The notes under the pieces are model-generated. The model saw only the letters and a list, made by a program, of their open reading frames with translations. It was not told the DNA's origin and searched no databases. Of a stretch of DNA of 64,000 nt, positions 23,666 to 34,534 are shown piece after piece; positions within the stretch are counted from its first letter, which is position 1, and each line of letters begins with the position of its first letter. This stretch comes from Hypoxylon rubiginosum (lineage: Eukaryota; Ascomycota; Sordariomycetes; Xylariales; Hypoxylaceae), in assembly GCA_902806565.1 (NCBI GenBank), contig CADCXA010000027.1, positions 2,046,001 through 2,110,000 on the forward strand. Direction: 5' to 3'. A program made the translations under genes and the position numbers.

Positions 23666-24721
23666 ATGGCATCCCGACTGCCAGCCCGCTGGGCAGCCGC
23701 CCTGACCAAGAGCTCCTCGCTGAGCAACCCCCGCGTCCTCATCACCGAACGCCACACCCTCCTCCCGCGAACAGCCAGCCGCGGCGTCAAGTACGGCTGG
23801 TCGACGGCGAACCCGCGCGACAAGCCGACCCGGTTCAACCAGCCGTCGGCGGGCCTCCCCGCGCCCACGACCGGTCCCGCCGCGGCCCTCAAGCGCAAGG
23901 CGCAGTCGACGCCGGTGCGGACGGGCATCCTGGCGACCAAGAAGGGCGTGTCGGCCATGTACAACTCCAAGGGCCTGCGGATGCCGTGCACGATCCTGCA
24001 GATGGACCAGGTGCAGGTCGTGGCCGCCAAGACGCGGGCCAAGAACGGGTACTGGGCCGTCCAGGTCGGGTGCGGCCAGAAGGAGGCCGGCAACGTGACG
24101 GCGCCGCTGCTGGGGTACTTCGAGGCCAAGGGGGTCGCGCCCAAGCGCCACCTCGCCGAGTTCCAGGTCCGCGGCGAGGACGGCCTGCTGCCCGTCGGCG
24201 TCCAGCTCCAGCCCGACTGGTTCAAGGTCGGCCAGTTCGTCGACGCCCGGAGCGACGGCCGGGGCTTCGGCTTCGCCGGCGGCATGAAGCGCCACGGCTT
24301 CGCCGGCCAGGGGGCCAGCCACGGTAACTCTAAGAATCACAGGACCATCGGTACCTCGGGCCCTAGTCAAGGCGGTGGTTCGCGTGTGCACCCGGGCAAG
24401 AAGATGCCGGGGCGCATGGGCGGCCAGCGCGTCACGATCCAGAACCTGCGGGTCCTCAAGGTCGACAACGAGACCGGCATCGTCGTCGTCAACGGCCACG
24501 TCGCGGGCCCTATAGGCTGCATCGTGAAGCTGGCCGACGCCATCAAGAAGACGCCGCCGGTCGACACCTTCATCGCGAAGGCGCGGAGGCTGACGCTGGA
24601 GCGGGACCCGGACCACGAGGCGCGGCTGGAATCGGCGCGGGAGGCGCATCTGGAGCTTAAGGAGATGAGGAAGAAGGGCAGGATAGGGGAGGCGGTGGCT
24701 TTGGCCGGCGCGTTGCTGTAG
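23666..24721 (+). CDS. Mitochondrial large-subunit ribosomal protein uL3m
   Basis: A single intronless frame encodes 351 residues. The N-terminus is Arg/Ser/Ala-rich without acids, typical of a mitochondrial presequence. The ribosomal L3 fold follows: RTGILATKKGVSAMYN, ILQMDQVQVVAAKTR, YWAVQVGCGQKEAGN, GFGFAGGMKRHGFAGQGASHG and GSRVHPGKKMPGRMGGQRVT. The long loop carrying GGSRVHPGKKMPGRMG is the part that reaches toward the peptidyl-transferase centre in bacterial L3. The protein corresponds to yeast Mrpl9. Third codon positions are strongly G/C, like MOB1, which points to high expression. The neighbour COA1 also serves the respiratory chain. Confidence 0.96.
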   Translation: MASRLPARWAAALTKSSSLSNPRVLITERHTLLPRTASRGVKYGWSTANPRDKPTRFNQPSAGLPAPTTGPAAALKRKAQSTPVRTGILATKKGVSAMYNSKGLRMPCTILQMDQVQVVAAKTRAKNGYWAVQVGCGQKEAGNVTAPLLGYFEAKGVAPKRHLAEFQVRGEDGLLPVGVQLQPDWFKVGQFVDARSDGRGFGFAGGMKRHGFAGQGASHGNSKNHRTIGTSGPSQGGGSRVHPGKKMPGRMGGQRVTIQNLRVLKVDNETGIVVVNGHVAGPIGCIVKLADAIKKTPPVDTFIAKARRLTLERDPDHEARLESAREAHLELKEMRKKGRIGEAVALAGALL

Positions 24722-25113
24722 TAGGATGAATATTATATATACATATACATTCAAATATGTCTGTACTATATACAATGTTGTACAAATACTACCTCATCTC
24801 GCAAATATTGGAGTCCCAAGAGGAATAGGGGTTGCCGAACACTGCTTTTTACGTGAATTTCATCTTTCCCCCCCTCCAGCCTTGATAATTGGTACCCAGA
24901 TATATCGTGTAAGAGGGTTCAAACCAGAACTATGCCGACTTTCACTGCTACGGCCATTGCAACAGCATCATCTAGCGTGCTACCGGGACATATCCTAAGT
25001 TCCAGACAGCTTTGACAGTCCTGTCCTCCCTCATAAGATCCCTAATAATAAGAACCATAGCCCAACTACAGCAGTAGTTTCAAAGAGGCAAAATGAGCTC
25101 CCTTCTTCTTCTT
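24722..25113. other. Convergent intergenic
   Basis: 3' flanks of uL3m and COA1. Nothing else seen. Confidence 0.5.
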
Positions 25114-25817
25114 TCACTTGAGCTGCTGCCTGTACCCCCTGGTCGCCTCCTCGCGCTCCTCCTCGTCCATGGGGAAGGCGGGCAGGGCGCGGAAGGGGTC
25201 GTCGCCGTCGAGCAGGTCGACCGTCGCGCCGTCGGGGGTCTCGAGGCTCCACTCGGTCGTCTCGAAGACGCCGCGCGGCGTCGGGCGGAAGGAGGCGAAC
25301 CGCATGAGGGCCGTGCCGCGCGTGCCCTTGACGGCGAACCGCACGTCGATGCGCCCCCGCAGCTGGTTCATCTCCCCCCCGATCCACGGGATCTGGTGCT
25401 TGAAGTAGATCTCGTCCCCCAGGATCTCGCGCGCTCGCTTGTTCGTCCGTAGGGCGTATAAGGTCGAGGCTACGACCGGGCTCGATAGTTTTTGGTAGTT
25501 GAAGATGGCGACGCTGGACGCGGCGATTATGACGAGGAAGATGGGGAAGGTGCGCACCCATCGGAAGGTTTGTATGTCTAGGAGTAGTTGTCAGTATATA
25601 GAATGAAATAAATACACAGAGATATGATGTATCAGTTGGTAAACGTCACAGGGGAGAACGTACTGGGAAGCTCTCTATCGGGACGTCTCTCCATCAGTGG
25701 TCCATCGCCAGGCTTAGGTGCCGAGACCAAGGTCCGTCTTTGTATTTGAGTCCTAGCGGTAGTTGATTGATTTCGTAGTAAGAGGGCAGCCCTCCGGCGC
25801 ACCAATCTGGACCACAT
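25114..25817 (-). CDS. COA1: Cytochrome c oxidase assembly factor Coa1
   Basis: Exons 25664-25817 and 25114-25577 (86-bp intron) encode 205 residues. The first 45 residues are Arg-rich and lack acids (MWSRLVRRRAALLLRNQS), a mitochondrial presequence. A single membrane helix follows (FPIFLVIIAASSVAIF). Then comes the Coa1/Tim21-like soluble domain: SPVVASTLYALRTNKRAREILGD split around conserved Asn/Arg, the step IPWIGGEMNQLRGRIDV, and FAVKGTRG. Coa1 sits in the inner membrane facing the intermembrane space and acts early in Cox1 maturation, with Shy1 and Mss51 in yeast. The gene is divergent from ribosomal uL24 across 338 bp. Confidence 0.9.
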
Positions 25818-26155
25818 CGTGATATCGATCTAGTCTTGACGTTTTCTGCTTTGGACTTGGGACTCTTCCAGTTGAAGCTTCATCCCACCAAAATCATCTA
25901 TGGTACGTACCGCCATCCCAGGAATCAAATGTGGATACCACCTAGCCACATCTTATTCGGGCAAGCCACGCTTCTATCTAATCGGTAATTAGCTTAGACC
26001 ACCCCCCTGTTAGGGCACTTGAGAAATTTCTAGCCCACCAACCCTTTTCAATTTTTATTTCTCCTGCGAATAAGTCAACCTCTGCCATATCCAACAACCA
26101 CCTTCGACATTCCGAATTTCCAACATCTCCCCGTCACCACACGCCAACCGACAAA
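25818..26155. promoter_or_regulatory. Compact bidirectional promoter, COA1 / uL24
   Basis: Only 338 bp separate the start codons of a mitochondrial assembly factor and a cytosolic ribosomal protein. The uL24 side has a pyrimidine-rich, CAAC-rich leader. Shared control is an inference from spacing. Confidence 0.55.
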
Positions 26156-26750
26156 ATGACGAAGGTTAACTCAGGTATGCCAACATTTTATCTTTCAGCT
26201 CTTCCAGAGCCCATCAATTTCGGTTGACTCGGTGTCAATTGAGCTTGGAGAAATGCTAACAAAATATTCACCAGGTATCGCCAGCTCGCGCAGAAAGTCG
26301 AGAAAGGCACACTTCGGTGCCTCCTCCGGCGAGCGACGAGTCATCATGAGCGCACCTCTCAGTAAGGAGCTGCGTGAGAAGTACAACGTAAGTTCTTGAC
26401 TTTTTCATTGCTACCGACCCCATTTCCGCTTCGTCTTAAGGATTAGATCTAACAACTTCTTCGCACAGGTCCGCAGCATCCCCATCCGAAAGGACGACGA
26501 GGTCACCATCGTGCGAGGCACCAACAAGGGCCGCGAGGGCAAAGTCACCTCCGTCTACCGTCTCAAGTACCAGATCCACATCGAGCGCGTCACCCGCGAC
26601 AAGGCCTCCGGCCAGAGCGTCCCTCTCGGCATCCACCCCAGCAAGGTCGTCGTCACCAAGCTAAAGCTCGACAAGGACCGTGAGAGCATCTTGGAGCGCA
26701 TCAAGGTCGGCCGCGAGCTGCGATCCAAAGCCAAGGCCGCTGCCAAATAA
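26156..26750 (+). CDS. 60S ribosomal protein uL24 (L26)
   Basis: Three exons, 26156-26174, 26275-26387 and 26469-26750, encode 137 residues. The 19-nt first exon with an early intron is typical of fungal ribosomal protein genes. The protein reads [20 protein letters not shown], then [14 protein letters not shown], then the KOW motif [20 protein letters not shown], and ends in a basic Lys/Ala tail ([11 protein letters not shown]). This is eukaryotic uL24 at its usual length. It is a cytosolic large-subunit protein that binds early in assembly, near the exit tunnel. The gene is divergent from COA1. Confidence 0.97.
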
Positions 26751-28384
26751 GCCTTTCGACCCTAAACTAAGCACCCTTTTTTCATCGGTCGACCGGCCTG
26801 GCGTTTTCGAAAAGCCTTCCGGCGAAGGGATACCCGTTGGTAAATTATATGGGCGGACAGCATCACTCTGCCGTTTGATGACGGGGAAAATTCACGGGAA
26901 TACGGCGTCTATGAGGATACTTCTTCTCCTGGCAGCATCGAGGGAGACGGACGAATTGCATGGGCTTCGATGATCGGCATTTAGATGCGCGCACGACACA
27001 CCAAATGAAAAAAACATTTGCATGTACACAATGGCCGTTTCACACTTGTGAAATGTTCCATGGGAGGTTCTTCCCGAAGTCCTGCTTGCCCATTCTTGAA
27101 CTGCTATGCCATACTGTGCTGCTATAGTACGCAACAAGGCGAAATCAACTGACTTCTAGGATGTTTATACACAAGTCGTCGAAGGACACGAGAGAAGATC
27201 TCTCTACCTACATGTCCTTGCGGAGGAAACTCCCTACTCAAGGCAGATAGCTCATTTTGTAAGTGGTCTTCTCCGTAAGCAGCTATCACGACGATGGTAA
27301 AGCACATCGTCAACCACCGAAGGTAAGCAAAGAAGACAGTGGAATAAAACCCCGCACCGCCAGGATATCTCCGCGTCAACTTCACACACTTGGTTTTCGA
27401 GGTATACGTCTGGCGAAGAGCAAAGCAAAGCGAAGGGAAGTTTTTAATGAATCGCTCCCATTTTCGCCCCCCTCGCCTGCAGACTGTCAACCAGTAGAAC
27501 TTTGTATCCATGAGGTTGGGAGTTTGATGGTGAGGTACATTTTTATCTTTCTCCATGAGTGTCTGTTAGTTAGTATCCAAGATAGAAAAGGAATCATCGA
27601 GACCAATTTAAGAAGCAAAACTATATGCCCTTTGTCACGTACACTCGTAAGCCGCTCGCAATCCCGAATGGTAATATAAAAAGGTGTTTGATTTCCTGCC
27701 GTTCCTCTAGAAGTAGTGTCATAACTAAAGTAAGTTACACTCTTCTCCTTTATTAAGACTCATTTAATAAAATGAGTTAACCGTCTCAGTCACCAATAGA
27801 AAACAAATATACACCACCCAACACGACTTCTTACACAGGGCCAAATGTAATACAAAGGTTATTCTCATAACTGAGCGAGCATGACAACTATGACAATCTG
27901 AGAATATTGCCAAACTCACTCTTCGGTATCAACGTATTAAGTGGCCCCTTTGCCAAACAACTCGAGTATCGTTCTGATCATGACGACTAAGGCGGTTTGA
28001 TGATCTTGTCATCTACCCCTTCGTCTCTATCAAGATAGAAGTCCCCCAATAAACAGTCTAATCCATCCCCCGCGACAATCTTGACCACAATCTTATCGCA
28101 ATATCGTCTCCCTTGCCATTGTGCCAATCTGTCGGGATGGTGATGCAATGATCCATGCTCTACAATGGGTCAAAAGGTAAGGAGAAAATCCGTATTCTCC
28201 AGTCCCTAAACATACCCTAGAGTGGATTCCTCAAAGAAATAATCCTAATCATACCAACATGACAGTAATGGCATGAGGATGCTTATCAAAACTCCTGTTT
28301 GGTTCCAAATCGCCTCTTCGTCAAGACCAGGCCGAGCAGGTATCCTGCTGGCGTCTCTGTCAATATAACGTGGTGGCCGAGACC
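26751..28384. other. Long convergent intergenic
   Basis: 1.6 kb between convergent genes. Overlapping frames on both strands at about 27120-27680 (144 and 138 codons) share the same bases and have no recognisable motif, so I do not call either. The rest is AT-leaning without repeats that I can see. Confidence 0.5.
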
Positions 28385-31300
28385 TTACTTCCAGTCAGAG
28401 CCAACCACCCCACGTCGTTGAGCGTCGCGAATCATAATCTCCTGAATGTCCTTCAGGGGGTCGTAGTCTGCTGAACGTGCCTCGCTAGGGGGGCAATTCT
28501 CTCCCACCTTCTCCGCAGCTAGCTGAGAGGAGTCGTGCTCGATCAGCTTGTCTCCAGCCTGAGTCGAAATGCGCGCTCCCAAGCCGTTTGCGTTCGACAC
28601 CGAGGGGCCGAGGGACGCAGTTGCATTTCCCTGATACGGGGGCAAATAGCCCGTAGCGGTAGTAGACGAAAGCGTGCTGGGGAGCACCGTAGAGCTAGTC
28701 GACCCCTTCTTTATCATCGTCTGCCAAAGGTCATGACTAGATTTATTGCAGCGAAAAGTTAGTATATATCCCTATCTGAAGCTTTTTTTTTTGTTGCATA
28801 CCTTGATCGATCGACAGCTCGACGGCTTGGTGTGCTCTTCTTCTCACTCGTGAGTTCCTCGGATGGCATAGCTGGAGAGGAAATCTTGGTATCCTTCAGT
28901 GCCTTGCAAATAGCATCGGTTGCATCTTTGCTCTGCGGTGCCTTGTAGGAATTCTTTGACTTAGATCCATCCTTAGGAGCTACAATAGGGATAGCCTTGC
29001 TGAACTTCTGGTTACCCTTTTTGGGGCGGGTACTCTGAGCAGTACGAGAAGAGCTAAACGGATCATTATCAGTAGGTCCGGAATGAATCTTGTAGTCAAC
29101 GGGGGGTTGACCGGTCGGAATGAGATGGCGGTTACTCTGCCCAGACGCCTTCACCGGAGAGGGTGGGTAGAAATTCTGCCCGTCAAACTTTGGCAGGCCT
29201 ACTCCCGGCATCGAGACCTTTCCCCAATAGTTCTCCCTAGCCTGTTTCTCTGCGTCTGTCAGTTGTCGTTCGTAGATGTAATCGGTTGAGCGTGCATCGT
29301 AGAGGCTCATTCCTCGAGGCAGTTTTCCGACAAGGTACGGTTGGATGAACTTGCTCTGATTGAAACTGGCGGGTGTCGGTCGATCGTGAACAGTAGAGGC
29401 GCTGCGACCTGTGCCTGGCTGGCCGGTTGGCCCTACACCATATAGTCGTGGCTCACCAAAGTCATACGTGCCGGAAGCTACCGTTGCAGCAGCATCGGAC
29501 GAGGTAGGTGTGTCCAACGGTCGCTCCATCGCCGCTTTGATAAGCGCTTCTAGCGCAGGATCATCTGGAGCAAATGGTGCCAGGATACCAGTAGTGTAGT
29601 TAATACCGATACCCTTGTAGACCTTGTTCTTTTTCGGGCGTCTTCGTTCCATCGAATTGTAGGGCGAGCGCATCGAGTTTGGACCATAACCGTTAATTGA
29701 GCTAGTCTCGGAGACGTTCACTCCACGGTGGCTTCTCATGCTAGAGTGCCCTGAAGGTGTCTGCAAGCGCACACCTTGTTGTGCTAGGTTTCTAGAGCTC
29801 GGCCGAGTCCGAGAGAAATGCCCTTCCTCGATAAGGACCTGCGTTTTAAGCGTCTGCTCAAGACTCTGGACGACCGATCGGAACTTCTGGACGTGGTCTT
29901 CGATGAGCTTCTCGTCAATTTGATGCCTGTTGTATTGCAGCTGGTCCTCGAAGTACTTAAGATTATACCGCGTTTGCTCAAGTTGGTTCCTAGTGATCTC
30001 GCTTGGTCGGATTGACGTCATGTGAGGTCCCATGTTCAGGTTCGGAGCAGACAGCGGCGCCTGCGGCCATGATCCAGGGGCACTCCTAGCGCTACCGGAG
30101 CCAGCGAATGAAGGCGACGGGAATGCAGGGCTGAATCCTTGTCGCATAGGGGAAGGCTGGCTCATAGATCCAATATGAGGACCAAAATGGTAGTAGGGAC
30201 TTGGGAGCGTCATCGGCTGACTGGGTCCGTAGGGCGACGGGTAAACGACATTGCCATTGTAATAATATGGCCGGTTCTGATCAAACTGGTCAGGCGGCGC
30301 AATCTTAATGGGCGCGGGTCTCGGTTTCTTATCACCGGCACCGTCTTGAGTTTTCACAGCCTTGGGGACCTCCTCGGCGTTCCTCTGTCTTGAGTCTGAC
30401 ACAGTTCGCTTGCCACTCGGATGGACTAGCGGCAGCGGTGGCATACCGTAAATCATGGGGATGCCGGGATGTATGGGGTAAAGGGGCATAGGAAGCCCCA
30501 TGTGGTGGAAAACTCCAGGATGGCCAGGGAACTGAGGCGGCATCAGGGGCTGATATGGTGCGTGGCCGTTCGGGTAAGCGATCGGTTCTGGCTTCGAATC
30601 TTTAGACGCTCCTAGTGACTCCTGCCCACCAGCTGACGAATGTTCCTTGCTCCATTTTTCCGTAGGAGACGGAGAGCCCCGGGTGTTAGGCACAATTCTA
30701 CCACCGGCGGTGACACGAACGTGCGTGGGCGACACAACAGCCTTGTAGAATCTCTTGAAACCCTCGCTTTTCTGGGAGGCAATGCCTGTAGGGGCTTTGA
30801 GAGGCTCGTCTATAGTAGATTCGGCTTCCGTACGACCTCGGTATTTCCACTGGGCCTGAGACTTGGCCTTCCCTTGGAAAAGTACTTCGTCGCTCTCCGA
30901 CGAGGAAGCATCACCATTCGCCAATTTCATGAGCGCAGGGGGTACGGACGCCATGCTGTCCTGGTCCTTGATGATGTTCGCTGTATTTGTTAGTAGGATA
31001 ACCTAGCACGGGCTATGAAATTTTGAGATGGAAGGAGTGAAAAGAGAAAGAGGGATAGGATGAAGGGGAGGGGGGAAGGGGGAGATGCTTACCAATGTCG
31101 TGGTCTGACTTGAGGTTCTTGATTGTACCAGAAGATTGGGCGTGCCTGAGCTCAAGCAGCTCGCCGACGCTATACGTACGAGAATCCATATAGTAGTCGA
31201 GATAAGCAAAGACGAAGTACGTGCGATGCTTGCTTTTGCTGTAATAGCGGAAAAGGGTCGGGAAAGTCCAGCCCCGGGTGGGCTTCTTAGAAAGTGTCTC

Positions 31301-31594
31301 GGTGATGAAGAGAAGAGCCACGTATATCTGGGTGGGAATTCTATTCTTGTCAGCCATCTTCTGTGCTTCAAGTTGGAAGGATAAGAACTGAGGAATAGTT
31401 GTAGGCAGTTCAAATGACGGAGGATCGAGTGTATCATCGGCCTCAATCTTGATTTGGCCGATTTTCTTGCAGTTCTTCAGGCGAAACTTGAGAGCGACGT
31501 GAGTCGGCGCTGGTAAGGCAACATCATCCTCCTGAGCGTACTTGAGGCTCTTGTCGAGCCGCTTGTCGCGACTCTTGGCACCTCTCCGGCCCAT
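28385..31594 (-). CDS. Conserved-looking fungal protein of unknown function, 1010 residues
   Basis: Exons 31093-31594, 28802-30980 and 28385-28736 join into 1010 residues. Residues 1-165 form the only folded-looking part: LKFRLKNCKKIGQIKIE, FLSFQLEAQKMADKNRIPT, then WTFPTLFRYYSKSKHRTYF and FVFAYLDYYMDSRTYSVGEL. The rest is long, Pro/Ser/Gln-rich and probably disordered. It contains short motifs such as VLFQGKAKSQAQWKYRGRT and FKRFYKAVVSPTHVRVT, a Met/Pro-rich stretch, and a predicted helix near 330-390 (RNQLEQTRYNLKYFEDQLQ). The C-terminus has HDLWQTMIKKGS and DPLKDIQEIMIRDAQRRG. I do not recognise the family. The composition resembles RNA-binding or scaffold proteins, but that is only an impression. 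The first intron joins SDHDI to ANIIKDQDSMASV in frame. Confidence 0.82.
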
Positions 31595-34093
31595 ATTGAT
31601 AAGGAGTAAAAAAATAATTTGATGATAAAAAGTTTGAACTGTGGTTTAAGTTGTGGTGCATTTGGTGCGACTGTCAAATGATATACTTACTGCCCAAGAT
31701 AATTGACCTAATTGACCAGTAAAGGTCGATGGTATACCACGGGGGCGACTGGCCCGTTCGGCGGTATGTGACAAGAGTACTGGACAAATGTTAGATTGTG
31801 TTGTTCGTATAAATCGCAAGCAGTGGGTCTTGATATTAGATGGTGGAATGCTATTGTGTAGCGAGAAAAAGAGCGAAAGACGTGTAGTTGATCAGAGTAT
31901 GAGACTGCCTGGTAACGGTATTTGATGGATGTAGAATGTCTGAGACGATATACGGGAAGTGGGCGAGGATGTTGCGAGGATAGATGGTGTTGACAAGTGT
32001 GAAAATGTCAAGGATGAGGAGGCAACGTGGTGGGAAACGAGCTGTCTGGGGCCCCCAAATTTGATGGCTGCCCTGACAACAATGGCATGTCGCGTGTTTG
32101 CTTGTGTCAAAGGAACTTGTGGTGTTGTCCAGTGGTTCGAGTCTGGTGATAGTAGTAGCTGGGGCAATGGTGAGGAGGACCACAAAAGGTGCTGTCGTCG
32201 ACAGGAGACAGCACTCACATACCAGAAAGGGACAAGGGAGTGAATGACGTGAGCAATGAGCAAAGGGTAGACATATAAGGCCGTCCAAGGTAGGTCGGCG
32301 ATGATTGTCTGGGGACGTGAAGAGACGGCAAAGTTGGGTTCGGTGTGGACGAAGTTGAAGACGGGCAATGGATAACGGGCAGCGTGAAGTGACGAAGTAG
32401 CTGGAGCAGAGACGAAATGACATAAAGGAATTGCGCCTTACCAATGCAACGCAAACGTTGAAGAACTCGAGGAGGGACGCTGCACAATAATGCAGCGTGA
32501 ACGTTGAAGAAATCAAAGAGTGACGCGGCACAACGAAATAACTTGAGAGTAAGAACGTTTGTTGCGTAGGCGCCGACTCAGGGTTGGAGTTGAAGTCGAA
32601 ATGGATGGATCGATGAAGATGGAGTGACGGTTGGACGGTTGGACGAAGATGGTAAAAATGCCCAAACGTCGGGGAAGTTGAGTAAGGAAGAAAGAGGATG
32701 GTCTCGTTCCTCCTGTGCGGGTAGATGCCGGTACTTAAATAATAATTTGGTGAGGGCGGTTTGCTTTGGATCAGTACTGGCACTGGCAACGACGACCGTG
32801 AAAATATTGTACCTTCCCAAGATATGGGTGGCAACTGAAGACCGACAAGGTACTGATTACGATAAAGCTGCACGCCTTATTCCTCGCTACCTAATCTATT
32901 GATGGGACAGCCGTAGTTTCCCTGAAATCACTACCTGAAGATAGGGCGATTTCAGGTATCTAGCTGATTAGCGTGGAGGTTAGGAAGGTGCGCCGTAATC
33001 ACCAGGTGATTACACGACTACACGACTACACGACTACTCGACGACGCGACGCGACGCGACCATTCGACACAACTACTCGACAAACTGCCTAGCAACGAAT
33101 GCCCCCTAAAAGCATACTTGCACCTACATATGTACCTAACGTACCAAACATGTATGCACACAAGGCAAGATCATGGCATGTGGACGATATACATGCCCTG
33201 AGTAGATGTAGTTGTATTTGTGTCTACCTTAGGTATATGTCCAATGAGTCACCCTAGCATAGGCACCTTGTAGTCTCACTAGATAAGAGCAATTCCAGGT
33301 CATGTCCTACATGCATTTAGCGACATGGGCAGTAATGGGTATTTGTCAAGATATTACCCCTTTCTTTTCATCTTGAACGGGGCCAAGTCCTTGGTGGAGG
33401 AGAAAGACGAGTTCGTATCAAATACGTAAAAGGGAACATAAGCTAGACTGGTAGAAGCTTTATATAAAAGTTCTAGCGATTGGATAGCCAGATCTCCTGT
33501 GATAACTGCCTAGGTACGACAACCACTTGGCCAGCAGAGAATACTGCGATAGATGATAGAAGGTCTAAGAAACGACGACAAACCAACCGATCGAACATAT
33601 CTGATTGCAATAACCCTATGGGCACTCAATTGCAAGTACTCCAGGTGCTGTTGAGTGTCGAACCCGAAGACGAAAAAACACAATGACCTCCCCCTGGCAA
33701 GTGATAAAATATGAACGCCGAAATACTCGGGTAGAAACCGTCCTGTATGTATCCAATCACCCGGACACTCTATGCAGAAGAAATTCGAGAAGTGCATCCT
33801 TCAGAGATGCTCATAAGTCGTGACTTAGGAAACCAACGAAACTGGGAATCCTTGAGGAAATCGAAACTCCAAGCCTATGAGAGTTGGGCCCATCCTGACT
33901 TGCCAATGATTCGTACTTATGTTCCGTGTGTAGGGGACTTCGCGAGAAGATAACTGTTAATTGTTAGGAGAGATGTTCGCGCAATACGACTTGAAATGCT
34001 AAAGTGTGATTGTCTTACCTATGCCACCCTCAACACTGGCTGGCTTCAAGGAGTTTGAGGGCTAACCGGTCTTGAAGCAAGGGGTAAACGCCG
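31595..34093. other. Gene-poor intergenic block
   Basis: A 340-codon minus-strand frame (31851-32873) is Ser/Leu/Thr/Arg-rich, has no domain, and lies directly upstream of the 1010-residue gene. It is probably leader or chance. Short tandem repeats occur at 33011-33060. CCTAGGTA-like words are frequent from 33100 to 33510. Confidence 0.45.
33011..33060. repeat. Simple repeat, TACACGAC and GCGAC units
   Basis: Three to four tandem TACACGAC-like octamers run into tandem GCGAC pentamers. Confidence 0.85.
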
Positions 34094-34534
34094 TCACCTA
34101 TCCATAGCGTTACGGTCATCGGGGACGGGTGGATTCGGTGTTGGTGGTTCCGGCTGGGGTGGTGGCTTAGGTTTGTGGTCTGGGTAGCCGGCCGTCTCCT
34201 TTACGTTGGCGGCTGGCATGCGGGCTTGTTCAAACTTGACTCGCCAACGGTCCGAGCAGAAAAGCATCTCGTTACTTAGGATTCGATATTGTAGGATAAC
34301 CTCGAGGCGTGTTAACTATATTGAAGAGCTGACGGTGGCGATGAAAATAAAGCTCATCCAATAGAACGATCGGCGCACTTCCTCGCAGAATGACAGATGC
34401 AGGAAAGGCATGGGATTCAGCACTTTAAAGAGCTCTGTAGCCACATCTGAGAGCCCATCTCCTTCAGAACGACCCCCACACCTACCTGCGGACCGATATG
34501 ACTCTAGGTCCTCGACGACTATTGGGCACGATCA
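34094..34534 (-). pseudogene. Decayed gene fragment with two C-to-T type stops
   Basis: One minus-strand frame stays protein-like from about 34531 down to a TGA at 34094-34096. It is interrupted only by a TAG at 34316-34318, and is preceded in the same frame by a TGA at 34532-34534. Both stops are one C-to-T change from CAG or CGA. The peptide contains ELFKVLNPMPFLHLSFCEEV, then EMLFCSDRWRVKFEQARMP, and ends in a proline-rich tail (KPKPPPQPEPPTPNPP). Residue use is like a real protein, but I do not recognise the family. Protein-like pieces continue upstream to about 34890 (for example AISFRQGERRTFAKAAW) in another frame, so the original gene was probably longer with introns. Confidence 0.5.

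Noticed and set aside
23552..24775. 407-codon minus-strand frame opposite uL3m
   Set aside because: Shadow of the GC-rich uL3m gene, Arg/Leu/His-rich without a domain.
27122..27679. Overlapping frames of 144 (minus) and 138 (plus) codons
   Set aside because: They share the same bases and neither has a recognisable motif or a sensible exon partner.
31851..32873. 340-codon minus-strand frame
   Set aside because: Ser/Leu/Thr/Arg-rich with no domain or codon bias, overlapped by other frames, directly upstream of the 1010-residue gene; more likely leader or chance.
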